This document shows positions 15,763-23,347 of a stretch of DNA of 28,261 nt, piece after piece (position 1 is the stretch's first letter; every line of letters begins with the position of its first letter). The notes beneath the pieces were generated by a model. It saw only the letters and a program-made list of their open reading frames with translations. It had not been told where the DNA came from and searched no databases. Position numbers and translations under genes: made by a program. Location: positions 1-28,261 of the IMG/VR virus record IMGVR_UViG_3300021091_005443. The stretch is one strand, 5' to 3'. Source of the stretch: a virus.

Positions 15763-16721
15763 GCAACAGAGAAAATTATTTTGGTCAGGATTTCACGAAG
15801 TTCAAAACTCGGGATCCTAAAGTAACACGGGGAATAGCATTTGGAGGATGTTCATTTACTTGGGGACAAGGGTTGTATTACTACAGTAATCTACCTACAA
15901 TAAAAGAACCTATGCCAAATCATTTTGCTCGATGGTTGGTTAAAAGTGCTCATATCAGCTTCATGGAATCAGTTCGATATCCTAGACTGGTAGCTAAACA
16001 TTTCAATACTTTCGAAGAAGTACATCCTTATAATGGAGGATCGGATGAATCTGCTATAGATTTCTGGACCAGAACATTTGATCCTACCAGAGATGGTGTA
16101 CGTCACATGAATGATGACGGTACCTATAGCGTGTCTGACCCCAATTATGATTACAAAGAGTTTGCCTACTTTGTGTATCAATTCACACAACCTGAAAGGT
16201 CCAGATTTAAATTCACCTACCAGGGAAAACAATATCATTTCGTGGTGCACTACGCCAGAAATCAATCTGCTCCAGTAGTAGCAGCTTCAGGTGGAACTGG
16301 AAATGTGGTAGATGATTTTTCTGCTTTCAAAGGATGGTTACTAGAAAACAACATGACTTATGAGCAGTGGGAAGATTTGCATAGAAAAAATGTGGTGGCT
16401 GATGTGAAGACCATGTTGATGAATTTTGAAACCCATGGTGTGAAAACCAGGATTCTTGTGTGGCCAAATGAAATGGTGAATTATGTTTTAGCAGATCCTT
16501 GGATGAAAGAGCGGTTTGTGACACTATATTACAAAGATATGCCGGTGCAATCTTTTGCTGTTCTTATGGATTTACCAGAAATGAAAATTGATACAGACCA
16601 TCAGCATTTCATCACAACACCAGGAGACCATCATCCTTCATTGCTTTGTCATCAGGCGGTGGCTGAGTCATTGATAAGAACCATGGATGAAAACTACATT
16701 CACCGACCACATTATGAATAG
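15759..16721 (+). CDS. SGNH/GDSL-like phage protein (GCSFTWGQG)
   Basis: A 320-residue protein with GGCSFTWGQG at residues 29-38, the block I nucleophile segment of SGNH hydrolases (S32). A GDHHPSLLCH segment near the C terminus resembles the block V Asp-x-x-His. Such phage proteins are widespread but largely uncharacterised; they may be esterases acting on glycan acyl groups. I chose the ATG at 15759 (ATGA with the previous stop, GGAG upstream) over an in-frame ATG at 15726. It is one of three SGNH-like genes in the window (also 24035 and 24661). The next gene begins inside it. Confidence 0.68.
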   Translation: MSNRENYFGQDFTKFKTRDPKVTRGIAFGGCSFTWGQGLYYYSNLPTIKEPMPNHFARWLVKSAHISFMESVRYPRLVAKHFNTFEEVHPYNGGSDESAIDFWTRTFDPTRDGVRHMNDDGTYSVSDPNYDYKEFAYFVYQFTQPERSRFKFTYQGKQYHFVVHYARNQSAPVVAASGGTGNVVDDFSAFKGWLLENNMTYEQWEDLHRKNVVADVKTMLMNFETHGVKTRILVWPNEMVNYVLADPWMKERFVTLYYKDMPVQSFAVLMDLPEMKIDTDHQHFITTPGDHHPSLLCHQAVAESLIRTMDENYIHRPHYE

Positions 16722-17247
16722 TCCACAGTATACTCCTTATAAAGATGCACTGACCAACTCCATGAACTTATTGGCATCCAATAATTTTTTATTTGTAGGC
16801 CAACAGATTGTGTACGCTGGAAATCCTATGAGCACAACCTTAGGTGATGTTTCCAAAGAAAGGATGATTGAACTTCCAGTCATGGAAGAAACACAGATGG
16901 GGATGTCTTTAGGTATGGCCATGGCAGGAGATAAGGTGATAACTTTTTATCCACGTTGGGATTTCATTATTCTCGCAGCCAATCAACTGATTAATCATGT
17001 GGACAAGTATCAGATGATGACAGGAAAAAATTTAACATTGCTGATTCGTTTGGGAAAGGGTTCAGACAAACCATTAGATCCTGGCCATCAACACAAAGGA
17101 AACTATTTCTCCGAGTTTTCTTCAATGTGTAAAAATATTAAGTTTCATAACTTAACTGAATGGTCTCTTATTGAACCTGCGTATGCTGAAGCTGCACAAG
17201 GTGGAATTCATGTTCTTGTAGAATATCCAGAACTGTATTATAAATGA
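16687..17247 (+). CDS. ThDP-enzyme Pyr-domain subunit (E1-beta/transketolase-like), minimal
   Basis: A 186-residue protein matching only the pyrimidine-binding domain of E1-beta subunits of 2-oxo acid dehydrogenases and related enzymes. ELPVMEETQMGMSLGMAMAG corresponds to the PxxEqxxvGxaxGxAxxG segment, with E67 as the Glu that activates the thiamine aminopyrimidine. WDFIILAANQLINHVDKY and a LLIRLGKG segment follow as in the family. The C-terminal transketolase domain of normal E1-beta (about 325 residues) is absent. The matching PP-domain subunit is encoded at 18967, two genes downstream. The pair probably forms one enzyme active on a keto-acid or keto-sugar; the substrate is unknown. No good ribosome site is seen; an alternative start is 16714. 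Confidence 0.78.
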   Translation: MKTTFTDHIMNSPQYTPYKDALTNSMNLLASNNFLFVGQQIVYAGNPMSTTLGDVSKERMIELPVMEETQMGMSLGMAMAGDKVITFYPRWDFIILAANQLINHVDKYQMMTGKNLTLLIRLGKGSDKPLDPGHQHKGNYFSEFSSMCKNIKFHNLTEWSLIEPAYAEAAQGGIHVLVEYPELYYK

Positions 17248-18419
17248 AGAAATTTTGTTTTGTTCAGCATTGTCTAGATAGAACTAAGGAAAATTTTGAA
17301 AACTTTTGGACAGTTGAAGCTGACAAAGAGGTTTTCCAAGAGCTACCTTTTTCTTTAAGAAAGTTTACACAATTTCAACAAGTTCACTTTCATGATATAG
17401 ATTCTGATACCACATTGTTTGTAACAATGGAAGATTTCAAACATGAGGATTATCAAATAGAAAGTTTGAAAAAAGCCTTGAAGGGAAAATCGTTTAAAAA
17501 AGTTTTTTATGATTTTTCAACTTATGATAATCAAGACATCGCAGAAGAAATTTTAGACAAATTTGAAGGCATTGTGGATACACCTTCATTTTTTATCACG
17601 AAAAATCTTATATCCACAAGAAAAAATCATTTTTGGTTTGAAGTGTTGTTTCGACATTACATTGAAAATACTCCAGCCAATGATGAAGCTTTCAAGGCTT
17701 TTCGTTTAATTCGAGATGTTCAGACTCCTTTTTTAAGAAAGCACAAAGGAATGTACCATGTAGGACATATTCGGTTTCATAAAATACAACTTTTGGAATT
17801 TCTGTATCAGAACAAATTTCTAGAGGATTTTCTATGGGGAGCTACAGGTACTGATTATGATCCTGGATTATTTCCAGAGTTAGTACCTAAGAAGTTTCAA
17901 GATGAATTTAGGAAATTTCAAATTGTAAACCAACTACCTCACTTCTATGATTATGAAAACTATGACCATTATAATCAAAGAGGAAACAGTTTCAATTTCG
18001 TTACATATCTAGATACATATTTTGAAGTAGTAGCTGAAACAAAATTTTATCACTTCAAGAATCAAAGTGGTGCATTGGACACAGAAAAAGGCTGGAACAA
18101 CATCACAGAAAAGGTGATGCGACCAACATTTATTGGTCATCCGTTTATTCTTTTATCTAAGCCTAACACCATTAAAACTTTAGAATCTAAAGGGCTAACC
18201 TATCGTTTAGATTTTTGGAATCATAATTATGACATTATAGAGGATGACCAGGAAAGAATGCGTGCAATTCAGTCTACTATATCGAACATTCTTCATCTAA
18301 GTAAAAGAGAATTGAATGACTTTTACCGAGAATACAGCTTTGTGACCAGACATAACTATAGTAGAATGTATCACGAATTATATTCTGAACAAATTTTACA
18401 AATTTATAATGAGGCTTAA
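17244..18419 (+). CDS. Second GT10-like glycosyltransferase family protein
   Basis: A 391-residue protein with an unfamiliar N-terminal half and a C-terminal half of the same plan as the protein at 10125: YFEVVAET (near 260), NITEKVMRPTFIGHPFILLS (286-305), then a NTIKTLESKGLTYR helix and an acidic segment (IIEDD). This E-K-x-x-[RN]-P pattern resembles the fucosyltransferase-type (GT10) nucleotide-sugar-binding region. There is no signal peptide. Its position between the two ThDP subunit genes suggests it belongs to the same sugar pathway. The start overlaps the upstream TGA (ATGA). Confidence 0.58.
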   Translation: MKKFCFVQHCLDRTKENFENFWTVEADKEVFQELPFSLRKFTQFQQVHFHDIDSDTTLFVTMEDFKHEDYQIESLKKALKGKSFKKVFYDFSTYDNQDIAEEILDKFEGIVDTPSFFITKNLISTRKNHFWFEVLFRHYIENTPANDEAFKAFRLIRDVQTPFLRKHKGMYHVGHIRFHKIQLLEFLYQNKFLEDFLWGATGTDYDPGLFPELVPKKFQDEFRKFQIVNQLPHFYDYENYDHYNQRGNSFNFVTYLDTYFEVVAETKFYHFKNQSGALDTEKGWNNITEKVMRPTFIGHPFILLSKPNTIKTLESKGLTYRLDFWNHNYDIIEDDQERMRAIQSTISNILHLSKRELNDFYREYSFVTRHNYSRMYHELYSEQILQIYNEA

Positions 18420-18970
18420 TGATGTCCAATTATAAAAAGAAAAAATGGAATGACTACACAGTAAGTTATCTGAACACATTTCAGGAGTGGGTTCCTGTGT
18501 ATGTACCTTCCGTGTACCAAGAATATAGAGGAGAGATATTTACCACTTATCATAACACAGAACATCCTGTGAATAAGCTGGTGCCTTTGGACGGCGCCAT
18601 TCATTCAAGATTTTCCAAGTCCTATCGAGGCGTTTTACGTGGGTTACATTATGACTCAAAAACTTGGAAATTAGTTCAAGCTCTAGTTGGAGACATCTAT
18701 TTGGTTGTTTTGGATGTAAGAGAAGGTTTATCCACCTATGGCAAGTGGGAGTCCTATATAATTTCAGAGAAAACTCGCCATCAAGTATTGATACCTCCTG
18801 GGTTCGCTAATGGCCACTACGCATTGACAGATTGTATATTTCATTATAATTTGTTCTATTCAGGAAATTATGTAGATGAATCTCAACAAAAAGTCATAAA
18901 GTGGAATGATAGTCGTTTCAATATAGAATGGCCAACCGATACTCCTATTTTGCAAAAGAGGGACAAATGA
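18419..18970 (+). CDS. rmlC: RmlC-like dTDP-4-dehydrorhamnose 3,5-epimerase family protein
   Basis: A 183-residue cupin close to RmlC in length. YRGVLRGLHYD (69-79) carries the catalytic-base His (H77), K84 follows in TWKLVQ, and GDIYLVVLDVREGLSTYGKW matches the conserved strand-turn-strand. IPPGFANGHYAL and the IEWP segment near residues 169-172 complete the pattern. RmlC epimerises C3 and C5 of dTDP-4-keto-6-deoxyglucose on the way to dTDP-rhamnose; related enzymes act on other dTDP-keto-sugars. RmlA, RmlB and RmlD are not recognised here, so precursors may come from the host. The start could be 18419 or 18422; GAGG is upstream. It overlaps the next gene by four bases. Confidence 0.87.
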   Translation: MMSNYKKKKWNDYTVSYLNTFQEWVPVYVPSVYQEYRGEIFTTYHNTEHPVNKLVPLDGAIHSRFSKSYRGVLRGLHYDSKTWKLVQALVGDIYLVVLDVREGLSTYGKWESYIISEKTRHQVLIPPGFANGHYALTDCIFHYNLFYSGNYVDESQQKVIKWNDSRFNIEWPTDTPILQKRDK

Positions 18971-19596
18971 TTACTAACATTGAAAAATATCCAGATGTTC
19001 GCAATCCTAGCCACACTGTTGATGAATTGATTGCTTTTGAAACTGATATAGTACAAGAATGGGAAACTGGAAAGATTCGAGGTCCAGTGCACCTATCTCA
19101 TGGAAATGAAACTAGTTTAATTGAAATTTTTAAAAAAATAAAATCCACGGATTGGGTGTTTAGCACTTGGAGGTCACACTATCATGCTTTGCTCAAGGGG
19201 ATTGATCCTGCTTGGATAAAAACAGAAATTTTACAAGGCAAATCCATCACAATTTGTAATATTGATGAGAAATTCTACTCATCAGCTATAGTAACAGCCA
19301 CTCTTCCTATAGCTTTAGGTGTGGCTCAAGCTCTGAAAAAGTCAAACAGTTCAGACAAGGTTTGGTGCTTCATAGGTGATATGTGTTTTGAAACTGGAAT
19401 TTTTTATGAAGTGCATAAGTATGCTAGAAATTTCAATCTGCCACTACACTTTGTTGTGGAAGACAATGGAGTATCCACATACACACCCACTGAAGCCACT
19501 TGGCAAAAGAAAAGAGAAGTCCCAAATGATGTTCTATACTACTCCTATAAATCTAAGTACCCTCACTACGGTTCTGGGAAATGGGTGGCATTTTAA
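18967..19596 (+). CDS. ThDP-enzyme PP-domain subunit (E1-alpha-like), minimal
   Basis: A 209-residue protein corresponding to the diphosphate-binding domain of E1-alpha subunits. VHLSHGNETS (41-50) matches the start of the E1-alpha core. TWRSHYHALLKG (67-78) holds the active-site His pair region. GDMCFETG (137-144) through EDNG (N167) is the ThDP-Mg motif GD-x(~28)-N. Normal E1-alpha has about 330-360 residues, so this is a reduced form, like its partner at 16687. The start at 18967 forms ATGA with the rmlC stop and has AGAGGG upstream. The partner genes are separated by a glycosyltransferase-like gene and rmlC, tying this enzyme to sugar chemistry rather than central metabolism (inference). 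Confidence 0.8.
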   Translation: MITNIEKYPDVRNPSHTVDELIAFETDIVQEWETGKIRGPVHLSHGNETSLIEIFKKIKSTDWVFSTWRSHYHALLKGIDPAWIKTEILQGKSITICNIDEKFYSSAIVTATLPIALGVAQALKKSNSSDKVWCFIGDMCFETGIFYEVHKYARNFNLPLHFVVEDNGVSTYTPTEATWQKKREVPNDVLYYSYKSKYPHYGSGKWVAF

Positions 19597-20684
19597 TGTC
19601 TGAAAAACTGAAAAAGTATGTATGCAAAAATCCATTTACCTACCTGGATGTCCAACATAGCGGTCAATGGATTTGTTGTCCCAGCTGGGCTCCAACTAAT
19701 ATACGGTTGGATACACCTGTCTGGCAAGAAGACCTGTTGGAGAATTGGAAAGGTCCCATTGTACAAGATATCAGAAAATCTGTTTTGGATGGTAGCTATA
19801 GACACTGTGACCATAAAATTTGCCCGGCTTTGTCTAAACTGATTCATACCAATGAAGTCCCAGAAGAATTCATGGAAAAAGAGGAGTTCATGAAAATTAA
19901 TGAACTCACAACCATTGAAGATGTGGAAAATTTTCAAGGTCTTCCAGAATACATTCTGTTTGGATTTGACCGTAGTTGCAACCTGAAGTGCCCTTCTTGT
20001 AGAAAGACACAAATTCCCAACGATGATTTAGATTCACCCATACACAAGTATAAAGAAAATTTGTTAAAACAAATTGAGGAGAAATTTGCTTCTAACGTTA
20101 AGCGATTGATGATAACAGGAAGCGGTGACCCTTTCTATTCAAAACTCTATAGAAACTACTTGATTGATTTCAATCTCAAGAAATATCCTAAATTGAAGGA
20201 GATCCATGTGATAACCAATGGAAATCTTTTGAATGAAAAAATGTGGATGAGCTTGGGAGCTAGACCTTTCATCAAACGTGTGGAAATTAGCGTAGATGCT
20301 GGAACAAAAGAAACCTATGAAAATGTTACCAGATTGAACGGTGACTGGGACAGGCTGATTGACAATTTGAAGTTCCTTAGTACCCAACATAGTATAACGC
20401 ACTTCATAACCTCTATGGTGGTCAGTGAATATAACTATAAAGAAATGGAAACTTTCTACGACCTGGTTATTGACATTTTTAAAAACTCACCTATTCACCT
20501 GGGCATACATTATCGCCAGCACGTATATTGGGAAACTGGTGCCTATACTAAAGATGAAGTGGATTCTGTGTCTGTGTTTAACAACACCCATGACAAATTT
20601 GAAGATTTCAAACAAGAGTTATTAAAAGTACACAATAAACCATTCGTAGGACATAATTTTCACCATTTGTTAAATAACACTTGA
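19596..20684 (+). CDS. Radical SAM protein with extra N-terminal cysteines
   Basis: A 362-residue radical SAM enzyme with C128-N-L-K-C132-P-S-C135. MITGSGDPF takes the place of the usual GGEP segment (GSGDP), and VITNGNLL and VEISVDAGTKETYE follow as in SPASM/twitch proteins. Cysteines before the core (C10, C27, C28, C71, C76) suggest an auxiliary Fe-S cluster. The TAATG junction with the preceding gene fits the start at 19596; an in-frame ATG at 19581 is also possible. It differs from the first radical SAM protein (7215) in length and flanks, so the substrates probably differ. It is the last gene of the modification block; the ligase promoter begins at its stop codon. Confidence 0.85.
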   Translation: MSEKLKKYVCKNPFTYLDVQHSGQWICCPSWAPTNIRLDTPVWQEDLLENWKGPIVQDIRKSVLDGSYRHCDHKICPALSKLIHTNEVPEEFMEKEEFMKINELTTIEDVENFQGLPEYILFGFDRSCNLKCPSCRKTQIPNDDLDSPIHKYKENLLKQIEEKFASNVKRLMITGSGDPFYSKLYRNYLIDFNLKKYPKLKEIHVITNGNLLNEKMWMSLGARPFIKRVEISVDAGTKETYENVTRLNGDWDRLIDNLKFLSTQHSITHFITSMVVSEYNYKEMETFYDLVIDIFKNSPIHLGIHYRQHVYWETGAYTKDEVDSVSVFNNTHDKFEDFKQELLKVHNKPFVGHNFHHLLNNT

Positions 20685-20709
20685 CAAACAACATATATGG
20701 TGTTAGATT
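20681..20709 (+). promoter_or_regulatory. Sigma70-type promoter with extended -10, upstream of DNA ligase
   Basis: TTGACA (20681-20686, a perfect -35), a 17-base spacer ending in TGT, then TAGATT (20704-20709). It overlaps the stop codon of the preceding gene. Transcription should start near 20716, about 20 bases before the ligase ATG at 20736. The architecture is the same as at 3532 and 23344. The -10 is also the outer part of a 13-bp inverted repeat (20704-20745). Confidence 0.82.
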
Positions 20710-20745
20710 CCATAGTAACTCTAGGAGGAGAAACTATGGAATCTA
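20704..20745 (+). repeat. 13-bp perfect inverted repeat spanning the ligase -10, ribosome site and start codon
   Basis: TAGATTCCATAGT (20704-20716) is exactly complementary to ACTATGGAATCTA (20733-20745). The 16-base loop contains the ribosome site AGGAGGAG, and the ligase ATG (20736-20738) is inside the right arm. TTTTT follows at 20746-20750. RNA reading through from upstream would form this hairpin and bury the start codon. RNA started at the embedded promoter begins near 20716 and would lack nearly all of the left arm. It could alternatively be a protein-binding operator. Confidence 0.8.
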
Positions 20746-22049
20746 TTTTTATGGCGCTGGCAGCTACTTCCAGCCGGTTGGAAAAAGAAGCCATTTTGAA
20801 ACAACACCATGCAGTACAAGGAGCAGCTGCGGATGCAACACTCCGGCGTGTGTTGTTTCTTGCTCTTGACCCATATACACAATTTTATATTCGAAAGATT
20901 CCCACCTACACCAACACAACTCTGAAACACACCAAGAGTACCATGAGTTTGAATGGTGCCTTAGATAATCTGAACAACATCATCAATCGTGTGGTGACAG
21001 GTAATGCTGCCATCAATCATCTGAAAATCATTTTGGAAAGTGTCACGGCTGATGATGCCAAGGTGATTGAACGCATCATTGAGAAGGATTTGCGCTGTGG
21101 TGTGTCTGAGGCCACTGTGAACAAGATTTGGCCTGGATTGATTCCCACCTATCCTGTGATGCTGGCATCTGGCTTTGATGAAAAAATCATGAACAAGATG
21201 ACTTATCCTGCCTATGTGCAATTGAAGCTGGATGGGATGCGATTCAATGCCATTGTGAAGAATGGAGCAGTGGAGTTTCGTTCTAGAAACGGTAAGCAAA
21301 TTGACTTGCTGGGACATCTGGAACAGGAATTCTTGGAGTTGGCAGGAAACAATACAATAGTGTTTGATGGTGAACTGGTGGTGTTGGATGGCAATGGCAT
21401 CATGAATCGTCAGAAAGGCAATGGCATCCTGAACAAGGCTGTGAAAGGCACCATCACAGACAAGGAAGCTGGTATGGTTCATGCCACCATCTGGGATGTC
21501 ATCCCATTCACAGATTTCCAGACTGGACATTGTGACACACCCTATGGTGACCGATTCAACATGCTGGAACAGATGGAGTTGCCTGTTCGCATCTCGTTGA
21601 TTGAAAACATTGAAGTGGCTACTGAGGATGAAGCACATCACATCTTCGAGGAATATTTTCAGAAGGGTGAGGAGGGTATCATCTTGAAGGGCATCAATGC
21701 TCCCTGGGAGGACAAGCGTGTGAAACACCAGGTGAAGTTCAAGGGAGAATTGGAATGTGATTTGAAGTGTGTGGATTGGCAGGAAGGGACTGGCAAGAAT
21801 GTGGGCAAGTTGGGTGCCTTGGTGTTGGAGTCTGATGATGGAGTGGTGAAAGTGAATGTGGGTTCTGGCTTCACTGATGAACAACGTGATAAATACACAA
21901 GAGAAGAAACAGTAGGTAAGATTGTGGCTGTGAAGTACAATGCCAGAATTCAGGACAAAAAGACTTTGCAGCACAGTTTGTTTCTTCCAGTATTTCTTGA
22001 ACTTCGTGAAGATAAGGCAATTGCTGATGCTTCATCTTCCATCAAGTAG
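20736..22049 (+). CDS. ATP-dependent DNA ligase (T4 gp30-like)
   Basis: A 437-residue ligase that seals nicks in duplex DNA using ATP. The nucleotidyltransferase motif I is KLDGMR (K164 is adenylated). FRSRNGK is motif Ia/III-like, FDGELVV is motif III, KGEEGIILK is motif IV and KHQVKFK is motif V. An N-terminal helical DNA-binding region covers about residues 1-140 and the OB domain comes after about 345. The length is near that of T4 gp30 (487). I use the ATG at 20736, which has GGAGGAG upstream; the in-frame ATG at 20697 lies inside the promoter. Its translation is probably controlled by the 13-bp hairpin described at 20704. Confidence 0.93.
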   Translation: MESIFMALAATSSRLEKEAILKQHHAVQGAAADATLRRVLFLALDPYTQFYIRKIPTYTNTTLKHTKSTMSLNGALDNLNNIINRVVTGNAAINHLKIILESVTADDAKVIERIIEKDLRCGVSEATVNKIWPGLIPTYPVMLASGFDEKIMNKMTYPAYVQLKLDGMRFNAIVKNGAVEFRSRNGKQIDLLGHLEQEFLELAGNNTIVFDGELVVLDGNGIMNRQKGNGILNKAVKGTITDKEAGMVHATIWDVIPFTDFQTGHCDTPYGDRFNMLEQMELPVRISLIENIEVATEDEAHHIFEEYFQKGEEGIILKGINAPWEDKRVKHQVKFKGELECDLKCVDWQEGTGKNVGKLGALVLESDDGVVKVNVGSGFTDEQRDKYTREETVGKIVAVKYNARIQDKKTLQHSLFLPVFLELREDKAIADASSSIK

Positions 22050-22057
22050 AGGTCACT

Positions 22058-22237
22058 ATGGAAAAGCATGATGAATACTATGAAGAGGTTGAACGCCGAT
22101 TTCAATTTTTCATTACAGATATGCATGAAGAATTGGATAATATTGAACGTTTAGTTAATGGAAATGAGTCTGCTGTGTTGCTGTTACAATGGGTTCGAGA
22201 CACAATGCATCGTGTTGCGGAAAACTACGAAAGATAA
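22058..22237 (+). CDS. 59-residue acidic helical protein of unknown function
   Basis: A small frame between ligase and the FmdB-like gene, eight bases after the ligase stop, with AGAGG upstream of the ATG. The product (starting MEKHDEYYEEVERRF) is predicted fully helical, with alternating acidic and aromatic residues and a WVRDTMHRVAENYER end. It has no cysteines and no recognised motif. The tight spacing on both sides and the lack of any other frame here support it as a gene. Confidence 0.6.
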   Translation: MEKHDEYYEEVERRFQFFITDMHEELDNIERLVNGNESAVLLLQWVRDTMHRVAENYER

Positions 22238-22243
22238 ATAAAA

Positions 22244-22510
22244 ATGCCGACATACGAATACCAATGTGAAAAGTGTGAGCATTACTTTACACTATTCACC
22301 AGTATCTCTAACATGAACCAAGCCGAGGAACAACCATGTCCTAATTGTTTGGAATTGGCAGTCAAGAAGGTGATGTTCACAGCTCCTTCTATCGGTGATC
22401 CTGTTCGTCTACGTATTCGACGACCCGATAATGGCTTCAGAGAGGTACTACAGAAAATTCATGAAAAGACCCCCGGTTCAACAATTAAAAACAATAGTAG
22501 TTTCATTTAA
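22244..22510 (+). CDS. FmdB-type zinc-ribbon protein
   Basis: An 88-residue protein beginning MPTYEYQCEKC, the standard FmdB family opening. The zinc ribbon is C8-x2-C11 and C32-x2-C35, followed by the family's hydrophobic VKKVMF strand. The C-terminal half is polar and likely disordered. FmdB-like proteins are widespread, including in T4-like phages, and are called regulatory proteins without firm evidence of function. It is the last gene before a strong intrinsic terminator at 22532. Confidence 0.88.
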   Translation: MPTYEYQCEKCEHYFTLFTSISNMNQAEEQPCPNCLELAVKKVMFTAPSIGDPVRLRIRRPDNGFREVLQKIHEKTPGSTIKNNSSFI

Positions 22511-22531
22511 GGACTCTCCGTCCGTTTCATA

Positions 22532-22565
22532 CCCCGGTGAGGCTTCGGCCTCGTCGGGGTTTTTT
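22532..22565 (+). terminator. Intrinsic terminator with TTCG tetraloop
   Basis: A 12-bp stem (22532-22543 with 22548-22559; ten Watson-Crick pairs and two G-T wobbles) closes a TTCG loop and is followed by TTTTTT (22560-22565). This is an excellent Rho-independent terminator. It lies after the FmdB-like gene and 23 bases before the phoH ATG, so it should end the ligase transcript. Confidence 0.93.
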
Positions 22566-22588
22566 ACCTTCAACCCAGCGAGTACGTT

Positions 22589-23347
22589 ATGTCCAGAAAA
22601 AAGCGCCTTAAATTGGTATCTTCCCAAACGTACATTTTTCAAGAAGAGCAGGAATCTAAACACAAAGTTCAGCTTGTTGATTTAAAAGAAATCTGGGCTC
22701 TCACAGAAAATCAGGAGAATTTTTTCAATTACTATCGTAAAGGACACAAAGCCATTCTATGTCATGGAGTGGCAGGGACAGGAAAAACCTACATTGCCAT
22801 GCACAGCGCTTTCAAGGAGATATTAGAAAATTCCAATTATAATAAAGTTGTAGTTGTACGTTCAGCAGTGCCATCTCGGGATATTGGATTTCTACCAGGC
22901 AATGAAAAAGAAAAAGTGGAAGTGTATTCACAACCCTATCAAGAAATTTGCGCAGATTTGTTCCCTAGATTTGGAGAACGTGCTTATAACAAACTGAAAG
23001 AACAAAGTTTGATTCATTTCATGGTCACTTCCTATGTTCGTGGATTGACCTTGGACAACTGCATCGTGATTGTGGATGAGGCTCAAAACATGAATGACAT
23101 GGAACTGAACAGCATCATGACCCGAGTGGGACAGAACACCAAAATTATTTTCTGTGGGGATTTCCGTCAAACAGATTTACAAAAACGTTCTGATATGTCA
23201 GGATTGAAGAAGTTCATGGCCATCGCCAACCATATGCCTTCCTTTCGTCATGTAGAGTTTGGTGTAGATGACATTGTTCGTGGACCCTTGGTGAAAGAGT
23301 ATATTATGGCTAGAATGATGTATGAGGATGTTCTTGTGGCCTCTTGA
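22589..23347 (+). CDS. phoH: PhoH-like P-loop ATPase
   Basis: A 252-residue PhoH-domain protein. GVAGTGKT (60-67) is Walker A, RSAVPSRDIGFLPGNEKEK (91-109) is the diagnostic PhoH motif, and IVIVDEAQN (159-167) is Walker B. GDFRQTD near residue 190 is also typical. PhoH proteins are ATPases related to superfamily 1 helicases and are among the most common T4-like cyanophage genes. Their role in infection is unsettled, and phosphate control has often been assumed. No promoter is visible between the upstream terminator and the ATG, and the ribosome site is weak, so expression may depend on readthrough or a promoter I cannot see. Confidence 0.93.
   Translation: MSRKKRLKLVSSQTYIFQEEQESKHKVQLVDLKEIWALTENQENFFNYYRKGHKAILCHGVAGTGKTYIAMHSAFKEILENSNYNKVVVVRSAVPSRDIGFLPGNEKEKVEVYSQPYQEICADLFPRFGERAYNKLKEQSLIHFMVTSYVRGLTLDNCIVIVDEAQNMNDMELNSIMTRVGQNTKIIFCGDFRQTDLQKRSDMSGLKKFMAIANHMPSFRHVEFGVDDIVRGPLVKEYIMARMMYEDVLVAS

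Noticed and set aside
18824-18850. TTGACA followed by TATAAT inside the rmlC-like gene
   Set aside because: The spacer is only about 15 bases, there is no TG extension, and it is inside a conserved coding region.
20697-20735. An N-terminal extension of DNA ligase from the ATG at 20697
   Set aside because: That ATG lies between the -35 and -10 of the promoter and has no ribosome site. The ATG at 20736 has GGAGGAG.
20961-21974. A 337-codon open frame on the minus strand
   Set aside because: It lies entirely within the DNA ligase gene, whose motifs are certain. Its His/Phe/Ile-rich composition is typical of an antisense shadow, and it has no ribosome site.
22233-22240. GATAAATA as a T4-type late promoter before the FmdB-like gene
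   Set aside because: It includes the stop codon of the preceding gene and would start transcription after the ATG. A chance match in AT-rich sequence is more likely.
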